Origin: Tenodera sinensis | Lineage: Eukaryota; Arthropoda; Insecta; Mantodea; Mantidae | Assembly: GCA_030765045.1 (NCBI GenBank) | Contig: CM060967.1 | Location: 17,432,284 to 17,496,283 of the forward strand | Reading direction: 5' to 3' | Length of the DNA stretch: 64,000 bases | Shown here: positions 1-12,339 of the stretch, piece after piece | Layout: the number at the start of each line of letters is the position of its first letter | Position numbering within the stretch: position 1 is the stretch's first letter | Translations under genes and position numbers: made by a program | Notes under the pieces: generated by a model | What the model was told of the DNA's origin: nothing | Database searches by the model: none | The model's input: only the letters and a program-made list of their open reading frames with translations

Positions 1-2080
1 CCCGACTCTCGAAACTCTCTCTTATTTCTCTTTGTATATATTTATTTAATTTATTATATTGCTATTGTCATTTATTTATTATCTTTAATCATTTTGTTAC
101 TTTTATTAGCAATTACTCCGTTGACTTTAAGACATAAATCACTTGTCTTACACAAAAATGGCTGCTAAGGTCATGTGACTATCCACATACACCACTGTGG
201 TCAAATGAGTTTCTCCATTAAATATTCTGGATATTTATTTTATTATATGTTATTTATCTTATCATATAACTGTCCTTCACATAAACTAGCACTCTTATAT
301 ACTTTTTCCTAGCACAGAGTCGAAATGTAATTGTGTGTAATTTGTGACCAATTATATAATTAAAACAATCAGCATTAATATTACAACATCAATAAGTTAG
401 CTGTGTTATTCATACCAGATACGTTTCATGTCCTTGCTACATTGCTGCACCCTCAACTACTTTTTCTTTCCCTGTGACAGCAGTACAGAGCGCGGTGACG
501 TCACACGCTGAACTCGTCTTCAGTGCAAGGGTGATCATTCGCACCTTCTAGTTAGTCATAAATGTAATATAGCACACATACTTTACAACCTTTGTTTTGG
601 AACATCTCAAGAACAAAAGAGAAATTGAGAGCTGCACTTTATTTAAGAGCAAGAAGAATTGGTTAATTTATATACCGAATAAAAAAGTAGTATGTTAATC
701 TACGACTTGGTTTAATGTCCTTTAAACGCAACGGTTCCTTAATGATAGAAAAAAATCATACACGCGTCCTACAATTACTGTATTTTTTCATTCTCTTCCC
801 AGAACATTAATAATTCTGCAGTCCATTACAACAATTCTTGCCTATAATCCCTTCAATTGGTTTATATGACCCTCCGTAAGTGAGTAATAGGCTCCCTGCA
901 ATCTTATCAGCAAATCCATCAGTCAAAACACAACAATGGCATGGTTGGTGTCGTTCTTCATGCACGAATACTTCGTAGCAAGAAATTCCTTTGTTTTGAT
1001 CTTAGTTTTCTTATGCTTTTATTGAAAAAAGAGAGATGGTGGTGGAGAGATTTTCTAGAAAATAAGGAGAATAAGGAATAAGGAGAAAAAGTCTAGACGG
1101 AAAACGGGACATAGTAGCTATTGTTTCCTTATGCTCCATTATTCTGCTGGAGGACGGGTCATTAAGACAAGTAAGCGCCTCCGACCCGTTCTTGCCGTGG
1201 GCAGAGCCCAGGACGCCGACCGCCAACTCTCACCAGCAGCACCCAGGCCCAGTGCCGCCGTGACAATATTGAAACCGATTTGTATTATCAGTAATGGTAA
1301 ACTATTTTTGCTACTAACTAGTTTCGTTCATGGAAGAAGCTAAAAGGGTGTTCATATGTTGGGAGCTATAAACTGAAAGTAATATCATATGTAGAAGAAG
1401 GTGGAAACAGAGGAACCGATCGGCATTTCGGCCAACCACCAAAAGGGGGGGAGGGGGCATTCACGATTGGCGGGCTAGTAAAGAAGAACTGAAAAAATGA
1501 GGAAGATCAAATGTGCAAATAGAGAACGAGTTGCAAAGTGTCCAAAATTAGAAGACGTACTGAAAATAGAATTGGAATTAATACAAAAATTATTCAAATA
1601 TACGCTCATAAGCTAGCGCTACATATAAATTAATAGATTTTAAGGGTGGAGTAAGTTGGTGCATTGTTGTTAAAGCTTTCAAGATGTACCGTAGCGTGTT
1701 GTATGCCTCGCGCTCACTATCTGATTGCTCGGCTAGCCATGGGGTCCTTATTTTATTGTGGCGTATCTCGGGGCGTATAGGTGCGGAAAAATACATAGAC
1801 AAATATGTAAATGACACTCAATTTCAAATAACAAAATACAGCGCTTTTAAGCATCTCCTTTTTATATTCTTTAAACAAACAGCTGTAACAATTTAGTGTT
1901 AAGATAATTAAAGTTCTCTCAGTCATTTTGAACTCTTGTTCTTTCAATAAATTAAATTGTGAAGAGTTTGTCTACTCAAAAAAAGATATTTTCGTTCCTT
2001 TTTCGTAACTATTTATTACAGGTCAATAACGACTTCCCATGACTATACAGCACACTTGATTTTTAGGGTTGAGAAAGGAA
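1..2080. other. Unannotated AT-rich stretch
   Basis: I see no convincing gene here. The reading frames are short, overlap on both strands and resemble no family I know. There is a GC-richer patch at about 1,150-1,265 and a CRE-like TGACGTCA palindrome at 496-503, but neither sits in a recognisable promoter. Confidence 0.5.
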
Positions 2081-2094
2081 GGTGCAACAAATGC

Positions 2095-2545
2095 CCCTCA
2101 TCCTTTTCCGAGTATTTCTTCCTTCCTTCCTCCGTTTCCTCCTCCCCTGCCTGCCTCCCCCTCCCTTTCTAACTCGCTTTCTCCCCTTCCTCGTCCCTCC
2201 CTCCGCGTCTCTTCGTCCCCCCCTTCCTCCCTCTCACGCTCTCTCCCACCCTCCCTCCTTGGTTCCTTCTTTCTTTCCTTCCCTCTTTCAGGGAAGGAAG
2301 GAAGCAAGAAAAGAAAGGAAGGAAGGAATGTAAGTTGAGAAGGAAAGGAAAGAAATGTAAGAAGCAAAGGAAGGAAGGAAAGGAAAAGAAGGAAGGAGGG
2401 AAAGGAAGGCAGAAAGCAAATTAAGGAATCTAAGGAAGGAAAGAAAGAAAGAATGGAAAGAATGGTGGGAAGAAAAGTGAAGAAAGTAAGGATGGAAAGG
2501 AAGGAAGGAAAGAAAGGGACAAAGGACGAAAGAAAAAAAGAAAAA
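2095..2545. repeat. Polypyrimidine tract followed by polypurine tract
   Basis: From about 2,095 to 2,290 the plus strand is nearly all C and T, with CCTT and CCTC words. From about 2,289 to 2,545 it switches to nearly all A and G, with GGAA and GGAAAG words. The two halves are roughly complementary, so the tract can fold back on itself, and each half is a candidate for triplex DNA. The reading frames through it are low-complexity artefacts. Confidence 0.9.
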
Positions 2546-3086
2546 TTAATTATGATTATGATTCTTCTGGGGCTTTAAATTTCAGGTCGGTTTCACAAAC
2601 CAATAAAAATAATTTTTACTCCGGTATAGCCATCTAATAATAAACGCTAAAACTGTTATTTTTCAGAAAAATTGCTGAAAAGCTATAGTCTTATAGTTGT
2701 AAAATACGGTAACTATTTAGTAAACATGCTTTTCCTTTTCTTCTTTTAATTACTGGCCTGGCTTTGCGTGTGAAAGTAGAAGAAAGTATGTTTATAGGGT
2801 ACTACCAATCAGAGCTACTTCCGGTGAGTGCGTTGTACTCGTAGAATTAAACAGACTTTAGCTCTCCTGTAAGATATGGCCAAGGGTATTTTACTCACAA
2901 CTTCACCGCAGCGGTCTGACTGACGTAATTAGTTGTTTCTAGGGATCGTCCGTGAACCATAGCACCTGTCTGTTATGTAAAGTACATTCATGACGTCACG
3001 TCAACGTGATTCTGCAAGTTTTAACATTCTCCAATAATTGTGAGCCATTCAGTTAGCTCAATAGGTTAAATAACCAGTAAACACAG

Positions 3087-3180
3087 CGAGAGGGATAGCT
3101 CAGGCAGTAAGGACTGTGGCCCACAGTCGACAGGTCGTGGTTTCGATCCCCGTAGGCGACCTTACTGAGCTATTGCTTTT
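3087..3180 (+). repeat. tRNA-derived SINE fragment
   Basis: An A-box-like TAGCTCAGGCAGTAAGG is followed about 45 bases later by a B-box-like GGTTTCGATCC, as in a tRNA-derived SINE head. The flanks do not pair into an acceptor stem, so it is not a functional tRNA gene. The copy is cut at its 3' side by an element A copy starting at about 3,179. Confidence 0.6.
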
Positions 3181-3524
3181 TGCTTTCTCTACTACGTATA
3201 CTAAGTAGGGGAAGTATTGTATTCCACTCAAGAATTCGATGTAGAGATTTCACCGGAAATGTGTTTCGGGGATCCCCCCCCCCCCACTGCCCAAAAAAGC
3301 ATTTTTAGAAAAAGGTCAAACTCAAAAACAAAATTCGGTTAAGAACCAAAGATGGTATTCAAGTTTAATGTCTTTTAATGATGGAACACGAGTATTTTGA
3401 AGAAAATAGCCCTAAACTACCCTAAATTTTGATTTTCTCGAAAATGGCTGTAACGAATTCGATTAAAATGACATGTTTAAGATATTTTTATGACAAATGA
3501 TATTTATATTTTGAGTTTTCTGGC
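3179..3524 (-). mobile_element. Element A, truncated copy (reverse orientation)
   Basis: The copy starts with the TTTCTCTACT terminus and runs through the family's conserved blocks: GTATTCCAC, the TTTCACCGGAAAT block, the AGAAAAAGGTC block, and AAAATGGCT. Homology stops near 3,524, so about two thirds of the element is missing. A C run of about 14 bases interrupts it near 3,275. Confidence 0.8.
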
Positions 3525-4064
3525 GTGTGTGTGCGTCTTATTGTTGTTCATCCATTGTTTGCAGTTTATCGAAGTTGGTATTAATTTTATAACGGGTTTT
3601 TGTATGTTTTTAATAACTCACCCACGTTTTCTTACCACACATGTCCGGATAATTTCTCTCTCTGTTTTTAGTTGTACACACTCCCACAGAATATGTTCAA
3701 ATTATTGGACATTTTCGCCATACACACCTGAGGGATCTTCTACAATCTTAAATCTATACTGGAAATTTATCATACCCTGTGAGGACGGAAGTTATGTTAT
3801 GCCTTAACAGTGGTGGCTCGTGACATTGCAGTGGGTGTCTCTCCACCTTTACTCTCTTTCTCTGTGACACACGCCGTACAATTCTAATTCGCATTTCATG
3901 TGGCCAATTGAACTCTCATGTTTTGCTATTCTTTGTTTTAAATGACCAATATCACAACAAACATTATGTAGGTACTGGTGTTGTTTGTCAAGGGCCCAAC
4001 ATTCCCTGACTATTTGTGACGAAAATTGGGTATTGTTCAATACTACACATCCGTGGCGGCTCGT
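3525..4064. other. Spacer before the satellite, with a repeated 15-base word
   Basis: There is no gene I can support. The word GTGGYGGCTCGTGAC occurs at 3,810-3,824 and again at 4,053-4,067, where the second copy runs straight into the first satellite monomer. Such words resemble termini of DNA transposons, but I cannot assign a family. Confidence 0.5.
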
Positions 4065-4599
4065 GACTTTCTCTACTCACTCTTCTAGAAACTCTCACAT
4101 GACTTTCTCTACCCACTCTTCTAGGAACACTCACATTACTTTCTCTGCTCACTCTTCTAAGAACACTCACATTACTTTCTCCACCCACTCTTCTAGGAAT
4201 ACTCACATTACTTTCTCTACTCACTCTTCTAAGAACACCCACATTACTTTCTCCACCCACTCTTCTAGAAACACTCACATTACTTTCTCCACTCACTCTT
4301 CTAGGAACACTCACATTACTTTCTCCACTCACTCTTCTAGGAATACTCACATTACTTTCTCTACTCACTCTTCGAGGAACATCACATTACTTCCTCCACC
4401 CACTCTTCTAGAAACACTCACATTACTTTCTCCACTCACTCTTCTAGGAACACTCACATTACTTTCTCTACTCACTCTTCTAGAAACACCCACATTACTT
4501 CCTCCACCCACTCTTCTAGAAACACTCACATTACTTTCTCCACTCACTCTTCTAGGAACACTCACATTACTTTCTCCACCCACTCTTCTAGAAACACCC

Positions 4600-6540
4600 A
4601 CATTACTTCCTCCACCCACTCTTCTAGAAACACTCACATTACTTTCTCCACTCACTCTTCTAGAAACACTCACATTACTTTCTACACACACTCTTCTAGA
4701 AACTCTCACATGACTTCCTCCACCCACTCTTCCAGAAACACTCACATTACTTTCTCCACTCACTCTTCTAGGAACACTCACATTACTTTCTCCACCCACT
4801 CTTCTAGAAACACCCACATTACTTCCTCCACCCACTCTTCTAGAAACACTCACATTACTTTCTCTACTCACTCTTCTAGAAACACTCACATTACTTTCTC
4901 CACTCACTCTTCTAGGAACACTCACATTACTTTCTCCACCCACTCTTCTAAGAACACCCACATTACTTTCTCTACTCACTCTTCTAGAAACACTCACATT
5001 ACTTTCTCCACTCACTCTTCTAGAAACACTCACATTACTTTCTCCACTCACTCTTCTAGGAACACTCACATTACTTTCTCCACCCACTCTTCTAAGAACA
5101 CTCACATTACTTTCTCTACTCACTCTTCTAGAAACACTCACATTACTTTCTCCACTCACTCTTCTAGGAATACTCACATTACTTTCTCTACTCACTCTTC
5201 TAAGAACACCCACATTACTTTCTCCACCCACTCTTCTAGAAACACATTACTTCCTCCACCCACTCTTCTAGAAACACTCACATTACTTTCTCCACTCACT
5301 CTTCTAGAAACACTCACATTACTTTCTACACACACTCTTCTAGAAACTCTCACATGACTTCCTCCACCCACTCTTCCAGAAACACTCACATTACTTTCTC
5401 CACTCACTCTTCTAGGAACACTCACATTACTTTCTCCACCCACTCTTCTAGAAACACCCACATTACTTCCTCCACCCACTCTTCTAGAAACACTCACATT
5501 ACTTTCTCTACTCACTCTTCTAGAAACACTCACATTACTTTCTCCACTCACTCTTCTAGGAACACTCACATTACTTTCTCCACCCACTCTTCTAAGAACA
5601 CCCACATTACTTTCTCTACTCACTCTTCTAGAAACACTCACATTACTTTCTCCACTCACTCTTCTAGAAACACTCACATTACTTTCTCCACTCACTCTTC
5701 TAGGAACACTCACATTACTTTCTCCACCCACTCTTCTAAGAACACTCACATTACTTTCTCTACTCACTCTTCTAGAAACACTCACATTACTTTCTCCACT
5801 CACTCTTCTAGGAATACTCACATTACTTTCTCTACTCACTCTTCTAAGAACACCCACATTACTTTCTCCACCCACTCTTCTAGAAACACATTACTTCCTC
5901 CACCCACTCTTCTAGAAACACTCACATTACTTTCTCCACTCACTCTTCTAGAAACACTCACATTACTTTCTACACACACTCTTCTAGAAACTCTCACATG
6001 ACTTCCTCCACCCACTCTTCCAGAAACACTCACATTACTTTCTCCACTCACTCTTCTAGGAACACTCACATTACTTTCTCCACCCACTCTTCTAGAAACA
6101 CCCACATTACTTCCTCCACCCACTCTTCTAGAAACACTCACATTACTTTCTCTACTCACTCTTCTAGAAACACTCACATTACTTTCTCCACTCACTCTTC
6201 TAGGAACACTCACATTACTTTCTCCACCCACTCTTCTAAGAACACCCACATTACTTTCTCTACTCACTCTTCTAGAAACACTCACATTACTTTCTCCACT
6301 CACTCTTCTAGAAACACTCACATTACTTTCTCCACTCACTCTTCTAGGAACACTCACATTACTTTCTCCACCCACTCTTCTAAGAACACTCACATTACTT
6401 TCTCTACTCACTCTTCTAGAAACACTCACATTACTTTCTCCACTCACTCTTCTAGGAATACTCACATTACTTTCTCTACTCACTCTTCTAAGAACACCCA
6501 CATTACTTTCTCCACCCACTCTTCTAGAAACACATTACTT
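4600..6540 (+). repeat. 644-bp higher-order repeat within the satellite
   Basis: Landmarks recur exactly 644 bases apart: the rare monomer containing TCTACACACACTC is at 4,681, 5,325 and 5,969. Each higher-order unit equals 17 monomers of 36 bases plus one of 32 bases, the short one reading GAAACACATTAC with CTCA missing. Two units look identical by eye across their length, and a third is complete until the array changes composition near 6,540. This pattern implies very recent unequal exchange or amplification. Confidence 0.9.
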
Positions 6541-8589
6541 TCTCCACTCACTCTTCTAGGAACACTCACATTACTTTCTCCACCCACTCTTCTAGAAACA
6601 CTCACATTACTTTCTCCACCCACTCTTCTAGAAACACCCACATTACTTCCTCCACTCACTCTTCTAGAAACACTCACAATATTTCCTCCACCCACTCTTC
6701 TAGAAACACTCACATTACTTTCTCCACTCACTCTTCTACGAACACTCACATTACTTTCTCCACCCACTCTTCTAGAAACACTCACATTACTTTCTCTACT
6801 CACTCTTCTAAGAACACCCACATTACTTTCTCCACCCACTCTTCTAGAAACACTCACATTACTTTCTCCACTCACTCTTCTAAGAACACCCACATTACTT
6901 TCTCCACTCACTCTTCTAGAAACACTCACATTACTTTCTCCACCCACTCTTCTAGAAACACCCACATTACTTCCTCCACCCACTCTTCTAGGAACACTCA
7001 CATTACTTTCTCCACCCACTCTTCTAGAAACACCCACATTACTTCCTCCACCCACTCTTCTAGGAATACTCACATTACTTTCTCTACTCACTCTTCTAAG
7101 AACACCCACATTACTTTCTCCACCCACTCTTCTAGAAACACTCACATTACTTTCTCCACTCACTCTTCTAGGAACACTCACATTACTTTCTCCACTCACT
7201 CTTCTAGGAATACTCACATTACTTTCTCTACTCACTCTTCGAGGAACATCACATTACTTCCTCTACTCATTCTTCTATGAACACTCACATTACTTTCTCT
7301 TCAAGAAACACATTACTTTCTCTACTCACTCTTCTAGGAACACTCATATTACTTTCTCCACTCACTCTTCTAGGAACACTTACATTACTTTCTCTTCTCA
7401 CTCTTCTAGGAACACACATTACTTTCTCGTCTCACTCTTCTAGAAACACTCACATTACTTTCTCTTCTCACTCTTCTAGGAACACTTACATTACTTTCTC
7501 TACTCACTCTTCTAGGAACACTCACATTACTTTCTCTGCTCACTCTTCTAGAAACACTCACATTACTTTCTCCATTCACTCTTCTAGGAACACTTACATT
7601 ACTTTCTCCACCCACTCTTCTAGAAACTCTCACATGACTTTCTCTATTCACTCTTCTAGGAACACTCACATTACTTTCTCTGCTCACTCTTCTAGAAACA
7701 CTCACATTACTTTCTCCATTCACTCTTCTAGAAACACTCATATTACTTTCTCTGCTCACTCTTCTAAGAACACTCACATTACTTTCTCCACCCACTCTTC
7801 TAGAAACACTCACATTACTTTGTCCACCTACTCTTCTAGAAACTTTCACATGACTTTCTCTACTCACTCTTCTAGAAACACTCACATTACTTTCTCCATT
7901 GACTCTTCTAGGAACACTCACATGACTTTCTCTACCCACTCTTCTAGAAACTCTCACATGACTTTCTCTATTCACTCTTCTAGAAACACTCACATTAATT
8001 TCTCCACCCACTCTTCTAGAAACTCTCACATGACTTTCTCTACTCACTCTTCTAGAAACACTCACATTACTTTCTCCACCCACTCTTTTAGAAACTCTCA
8101 CATGACTTTCTCTACTAACTCTTCTAGATACTCACATTACTTTCTCTACCCACTCTTCTAGAAACACTCACATTACTTTCTCCACTCACTCTTCTAGGAA
8201 CACTCACATTACTTCCCCCACCCACTTTTCTAGAAACTTTCACATGACTTTCTCTACTCACTCTTCTAGGAACACTCACATTACTTTCTCTGCTCACTCT
8301 TCTAGAAACTCTCACATGACTTTCTCTACTCACTCTTCCAGAAACACTCACATTACTTTCTCCACCCACTCTTTTAGAAACTCTCACATGACTTTCTCTA
8401 CCCACTCTTCTAGAAACACTCACATTACTTTCTACACACACTCTTCTAGAAACTCTCACATGACTTTCTCTACTCACTCTTCCAGAAACACTCACATTAC
8501 TTTCTCCACCCACTCTTCTAGAAACTCTCACATGACTTTCTCTACCAACTCTTCTAGAAACACTCACATTACTTTCTCTACTCACTCTT

Positions 8590-9090
8590 CTAGGAACACT
8601 CAGACTACTTACTCTACTCACCCTTCTACAAACACTCACATTACTTTCTCTACTCACTCTTCTAGGAACACTCAGACTACTTACTCTACTCACCCTTCTA
8701 CAAACACTCACATTACTTTCTCTACTCGCTCTTCTAAGAACACTCACATTACTTTCTCCACCCACTCTTCTAGAAACTCTCACATGACTTTCTCTACCCA
8801 CTCTTCTAGAAACTCTCACATGACTTTCTCTACCCACTCTTCTAGAAACACTCACATTACTTTCTCTACTCACTCTTCTAGGAACACTCAGACTACTTAC
8901 TCTACTCACCCTTCTACAAACACTCACATTACTTTCTCTACTCACTCTTCTAGGAACACTCAGACTACTTACTCTACTCACCGTTCTACAAACACTCACA
9001 TTACTTTCTCTACTCGCTCTTCTAAGAACACTCACATTACTTTCTCCACCCACTGTTCTAGAAACTCTCACATGACTTTCTCTACCCACT
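8590..9090 (+). repeat. 288-bp duplication at the distal end of the satellite
   Basis: A block of monomers with the diagnostic variants CAGACTACTTACTC and CACCCTTCTACAAAC appears at about 8,594-8,730 and again at about 8,882-9,020. The spacing is 288 bases, or eight monomers. It is a second higher-order pattern, independent of the 644-bp one. Confidence 0.8.
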
Positions 9091-9351
9091 CTTCTAGAAA
9101 CGCTCACATGACTGGAGCAGTTGTCACGCGACAGTACTTCAACTTTTTTCTCGTTAGACAAACAGTGACTCACGGGAATAACGTGAACTAGGTCCATAAA
9201 CCTCCCCTGGCATTAAAACAGGGCTGTTAATTTTACTGTTACGATATAATCAGCTACGGGGAATTTCTTGCACGTATTGCTTCTTGGAATATATGTACTC
9301 TTGTTTAGTGCTGAGTGTGCAGTGTGTGTTACCTGAGGGATGGAACGATGT

Positions 9352-9360
9352 GCACGCACG

Positions 9361-9409
<49 letters not shown>
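9352..9409. repeat. (CA)n microsatellite
   Basis: A run of CACG then CA dinucleotides spans about 58 bases. Short reading frames across it are low-complexity artefacts. Confidence 0.95.
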
Positions 9410-9411
<2 letters not shown>

Positions 9412-9514
9412 TGGCTACATGCCAGGATCGATGTGAAAACAGCGAGAAATCACCGAGGCTGCAGTACATCACACTTGTCAAGTCTTGCAACAGTCAGCAA
9501 TCCTGACCGAACGA

Positions 9515-9610
9515 AATGCCCCCGAGGTATTGTGCATGCGGGAGATTGTGGGTTCAATTCCCCCCGTCGACCTCCCTGTCCTATGGCTTTTTATCGTGTT
9601 TTCCCTGGTC
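9515..9610 (+). repeat. Possible tRNA-derived SINE fragment
   Basis: GTGGGTTCAATTCCCC resembles a B box and is followed by a tail with GTGTTTTCCCTGG, like the post-tRNA part of other SINEs here. The A box is not clear, so this is a degenerate head. Confidence 0.45.
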
Positions 9611-9780
9611 ACCAGTGAATGTCATTGCCTATTACAAGAAGCTACTGTGTGTTAACCAGGTCATGGTCTTAGAGGAATGAAGGAGAGACAAGAGACATTC
9701 CACGTGGTGTAGCCCACGTTTCGTAAACTTCCGTGCAAACGTTGGTCTGCTGGTTACGTTGCCAACAGTGTTATTAGCAT

Positions 9781-10262
9781 AACTTTCTCTACTCTTGTAC
9801 TAACTATTCTTACAAACGCTTATTCCTATATCTTCTTCGTGTTAGTTAAGATAAACATTTGTACAAATTATCTTATTGCTTATTTCCTTGTAGCTGCAAG
9901 GGGAATATTAGAATACAGTAGGCTTTGTGCGATAGTCAAATGTTTTAAAGCTTTGAGATTCCGTTCTCTTTGAACGGCTAAGATATAAAAATGAATGACG
10001 ATGTTCCATGTGACGAAAGTTTAAGTATTTCAAAACTCACATAAATAACAAGGAATATCTCCAAAATGGTTGACTCCATAAAAAAGGCATTTTGACATAA
10101 GTTATGTATTTTAACGAAATGTGCATTTTTTTGTACAATAAGATTTGGTCTGTCTCTTATGGTTTAATTTTCTTCAAAATCTTTGTGTCACATCCTTGAA
10201 AGATATTAAACTTAAATACCAACTTTTGTTTTTAACTGGCTTTTTGTTTTTGAATTTTGTAG
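9781..10262 (+). mobile_element. Element A, internally deleted copy
   Basis: The copy begins exactly at AACTTTCTCTACTC. It lacks the TGTTGCACTCACATG segment found outside this motif in other copies. It follows the family to about 10,175, then jumps directly to the TTTTCTTCAAAATC block, so about 200 bases of the middle are deleted. It ends inside the TTTTTGAATT block without the distal terminus. Confidence 0.85.
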
Positions 10263-10319
10263 AGTTGCGCTCTATCAAACAGTGCCTTCGATCTGAACAG
10301 TAATACTCTTAGAAGAGCT

Positions 10320-10565
10320 TCCAAATGTTTCCGAAGACACTAATAGGTTAAAGCTGCTCTTTATATCCTCTCAGTTTCGAGAAGGTTCAAAGTTCAGCGC
10401 TTCCAGTTTCTGGAGGATCACAAAACGTAAACAACTCGATCGATACGAGATAACGCCTGATATGTATGCAACACACCTAACGCACAGGTAATGCGGGTAG
10501 GTTCTTAACTGCCGTAGTCTGACAGTCTACACTCTACGGTAGTTTTGCAACTCTAGGTATAACCC
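10320..10565 (+). repeat. Repeat B, copy 1
   Basis: This segment is similar to 37,066-37,320 in the same orientation. Shared blocks include CAGTTTCGAGAA, TTCCAGTTTCT, AACGCCTGATAT, ATGCAACACACCTAACG and GCGGGTAGGTTCTTAA. I recognise no family and see no coding potential. Confidence 0.7.
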
Positions 10566-12335
10566 AAGCGCACTCGTTAGTCATGCAACAGTCAGGAATC
10601 CTATCTGAGATATCATTGGTGATCTGCCGTTTATTTCTGAAGAAGAATTGCAACCATGTTTAGGAGCTCAATGCATCATCATCTCACTTATTGTAGTAAA
10701 GGTTATATCCAACCCCATAGGCTTTTACTGTAAAAGTTTTTGTTTTTCTGTTGACCTTTGCTGCTGTGATGGGACGTCGAATTTATGGCTTCGTGACATT
10801 CATCCATCATGTTGTTAAGTTACAAGGATAAAAGCACTCAAAGATGCTTATCACTTCATTAAAGAACTATAAAAAGCACACGTCAAATAACTCTTCTATT
10901 ATTAAGTACTGCAAAAACTAGAACACAAGGAAAAATGTGCTCCACTAAAGAAAAAACAACTAAGACCTAAATGATGTAGAGGAATACAGCGCGTCCAAAA
11001 ATTGCTGTCATGTGAAACTTCATCTATCTACACTCCTGACTCCAACAAAGTTGTACTGACCGCCGTAATGTTGAAACAGATAGACAAATTTGTATTTAGA
11101 CTGCTTCAAATAACAAAATCGTTTATATTGGAATGTACTTACACCTAATCTTTATAGGTAACTATTAATGTGTTGTAATTGGGTTGTGATACAATGGAAA
11201 AAATAATTTAATCGTTAGTGATAAATTGAATATCAAAGTTTATCCACTGTAACTGTGATAGTTTTGTGTTGAGCTTCGGGAGAGGGACAGGGAGAAAAAC
11301 AGAGAGGGGGGGGGGTAGGGAGAAATTGACTTATTTTGCTTCCACTTGGATAGTTAAAAGAAGTATAAAAGTTGAAAGCATATGAAGTTGGTTCGTACCA
11401 AAAACTCCGGAGAATCACATGCTTGTTCCTCCAATCAGCGCTGTCAAATATAGGACACGCATCTTAAACGCCTGAACCGATAATATTATCTTCATTAATT
11501 ACGCTCGGACAAATACTTAAAAATTATAATTTGACAGAAATTTATTTTCTGATAATGATCGTAGAAAAAGTCTGTGTCTACGACGCTTGCATGTTTTAAT
11601 TTCATATGGTTGTCACTCTACATTCATTCAACACAAATAAAATTTGGAAAGACAGTTGCTGGTTTGGACACTTTTGAAAAAGTTGTTACCTGGGCTAGCG
11701 TTAGCAAGGTAAACTTTGAATGTTTTAAGGATATTTATTGCGTTGTTTAATTACGGAAACGTTGGGCGGCGCCATGGCTGACGTGTAGAACGAGCCCTTA
11801 TGTAGAGTTACCGCCGATACACGCCTACTAAGTTTGGCAACCGCGCCCATCGCGAGCATTGGCCAGCCTTCATATGTCATCAAGTTTCGCACTTCCTATA
11901 GCGTTCCGAGCGTTCACTTTTCTCTGCCATTTCTGTAATGCGATTATAGTTTAGTCTCACTGTCAGTTCACTGTTGTAATTTAGTTGTTCTTCGTCTTCT
12001 GGTTTCATTTAAAAACGCTTTTGGATTCCCTCTGATTCCTTATAGCGTCCATATATCTGTTGTTTATTTAAAATTAGTAGCTAAGTAATCTTCATTCAAA
12101 TTATTTAACTGGTTCACATACCAGTGTTGTCAACCAATGTTAGTCAAAAGTGGCCAAATCGTAAATGTTTTGGCGTTTCGTAACATTTAAGTTACGCCAT
12201 TAATTTTCTATTTCATTTATTTGAAAAGGAATTCAACTGTGGTCCTTCTTAAGGAAAAGAATTTCTGCAACGCATTTATTTTATTTGATATTTAAAAACC
12301 CAATTATTCCTCAGCTAGCAAAAGTATCAAGCTTT
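10566..12335. other. Unannotated stretch with a GC-richer island
   Basis: I see no gene. A G run lies near 11,305. At about 11,760-11,900 there is a GC-richer segment with GGCGGCGCCATGG and several CpGs, which could be a transposon end or an old promoter, but nothing recognisable follows. Confidence 0.4.
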
Positions 12336-12339
12336 CTTG

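Larger units (their letters stand above)
4065..9112 (+). repeat. 36-bp tandem satellite array, about 140 monomers
   Basis: The array repeats a 36-base unit of the form ACTTTCTCYACYCACTCT followed by TCTAGRAACACYCACATT. Common variants are CATGAC for CATTAC, TAAGAAC for TAGAAAC and CAGACTACTTAC in the distal part. The 36-base period is a multiple of three and has few stops, so several frames on both strands stay open and give 12-residue repeats such as THSSRNTHITFS; I regard these as artefacts. Divergence between monomers is low in the first half and higher toward the right end. The monomer shares about 21 bases with the terminus of the dispersed element A. Confidence 0.97.

Noticed and set aside
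490..510. CRE-like palindrome TGACGTCA as a promoter element
   Set aside because: The 8-base site is isolated and no gene start follows it.
2069..2367. Open frames at the purine/pyrimidine tract
   Set aside because: They exist in overlapping frames on both strands and are pure low complexity.
4065..9112. CRISPR-like array because of the 36-base repeat length
   Set aside because: There are no spacers: monomers are contiguous and variants are point changes. The window is eukaryotic and has no cas genes.
4065..9197. Long open reading frames on both strands across the satellite, with 12-residue repeats
   Set aside because: The 36-base period is divisible by three and the monomer lacks stops in several frames, so open frames appear in multiple registers on both strands. 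No start context, signal or domain supports a protein.
9213..9618. Frames through the CA microsatellite
   Set aside because: Dinucleotide repeats give cysteine/valine or threonine/histidine runs without biological meaning.
11760..11900. CpG-rich segment as a gene promoter
   Set aside because: No exon, frame or transcript-like feature follows; such segments are also frequent at transposon ends.
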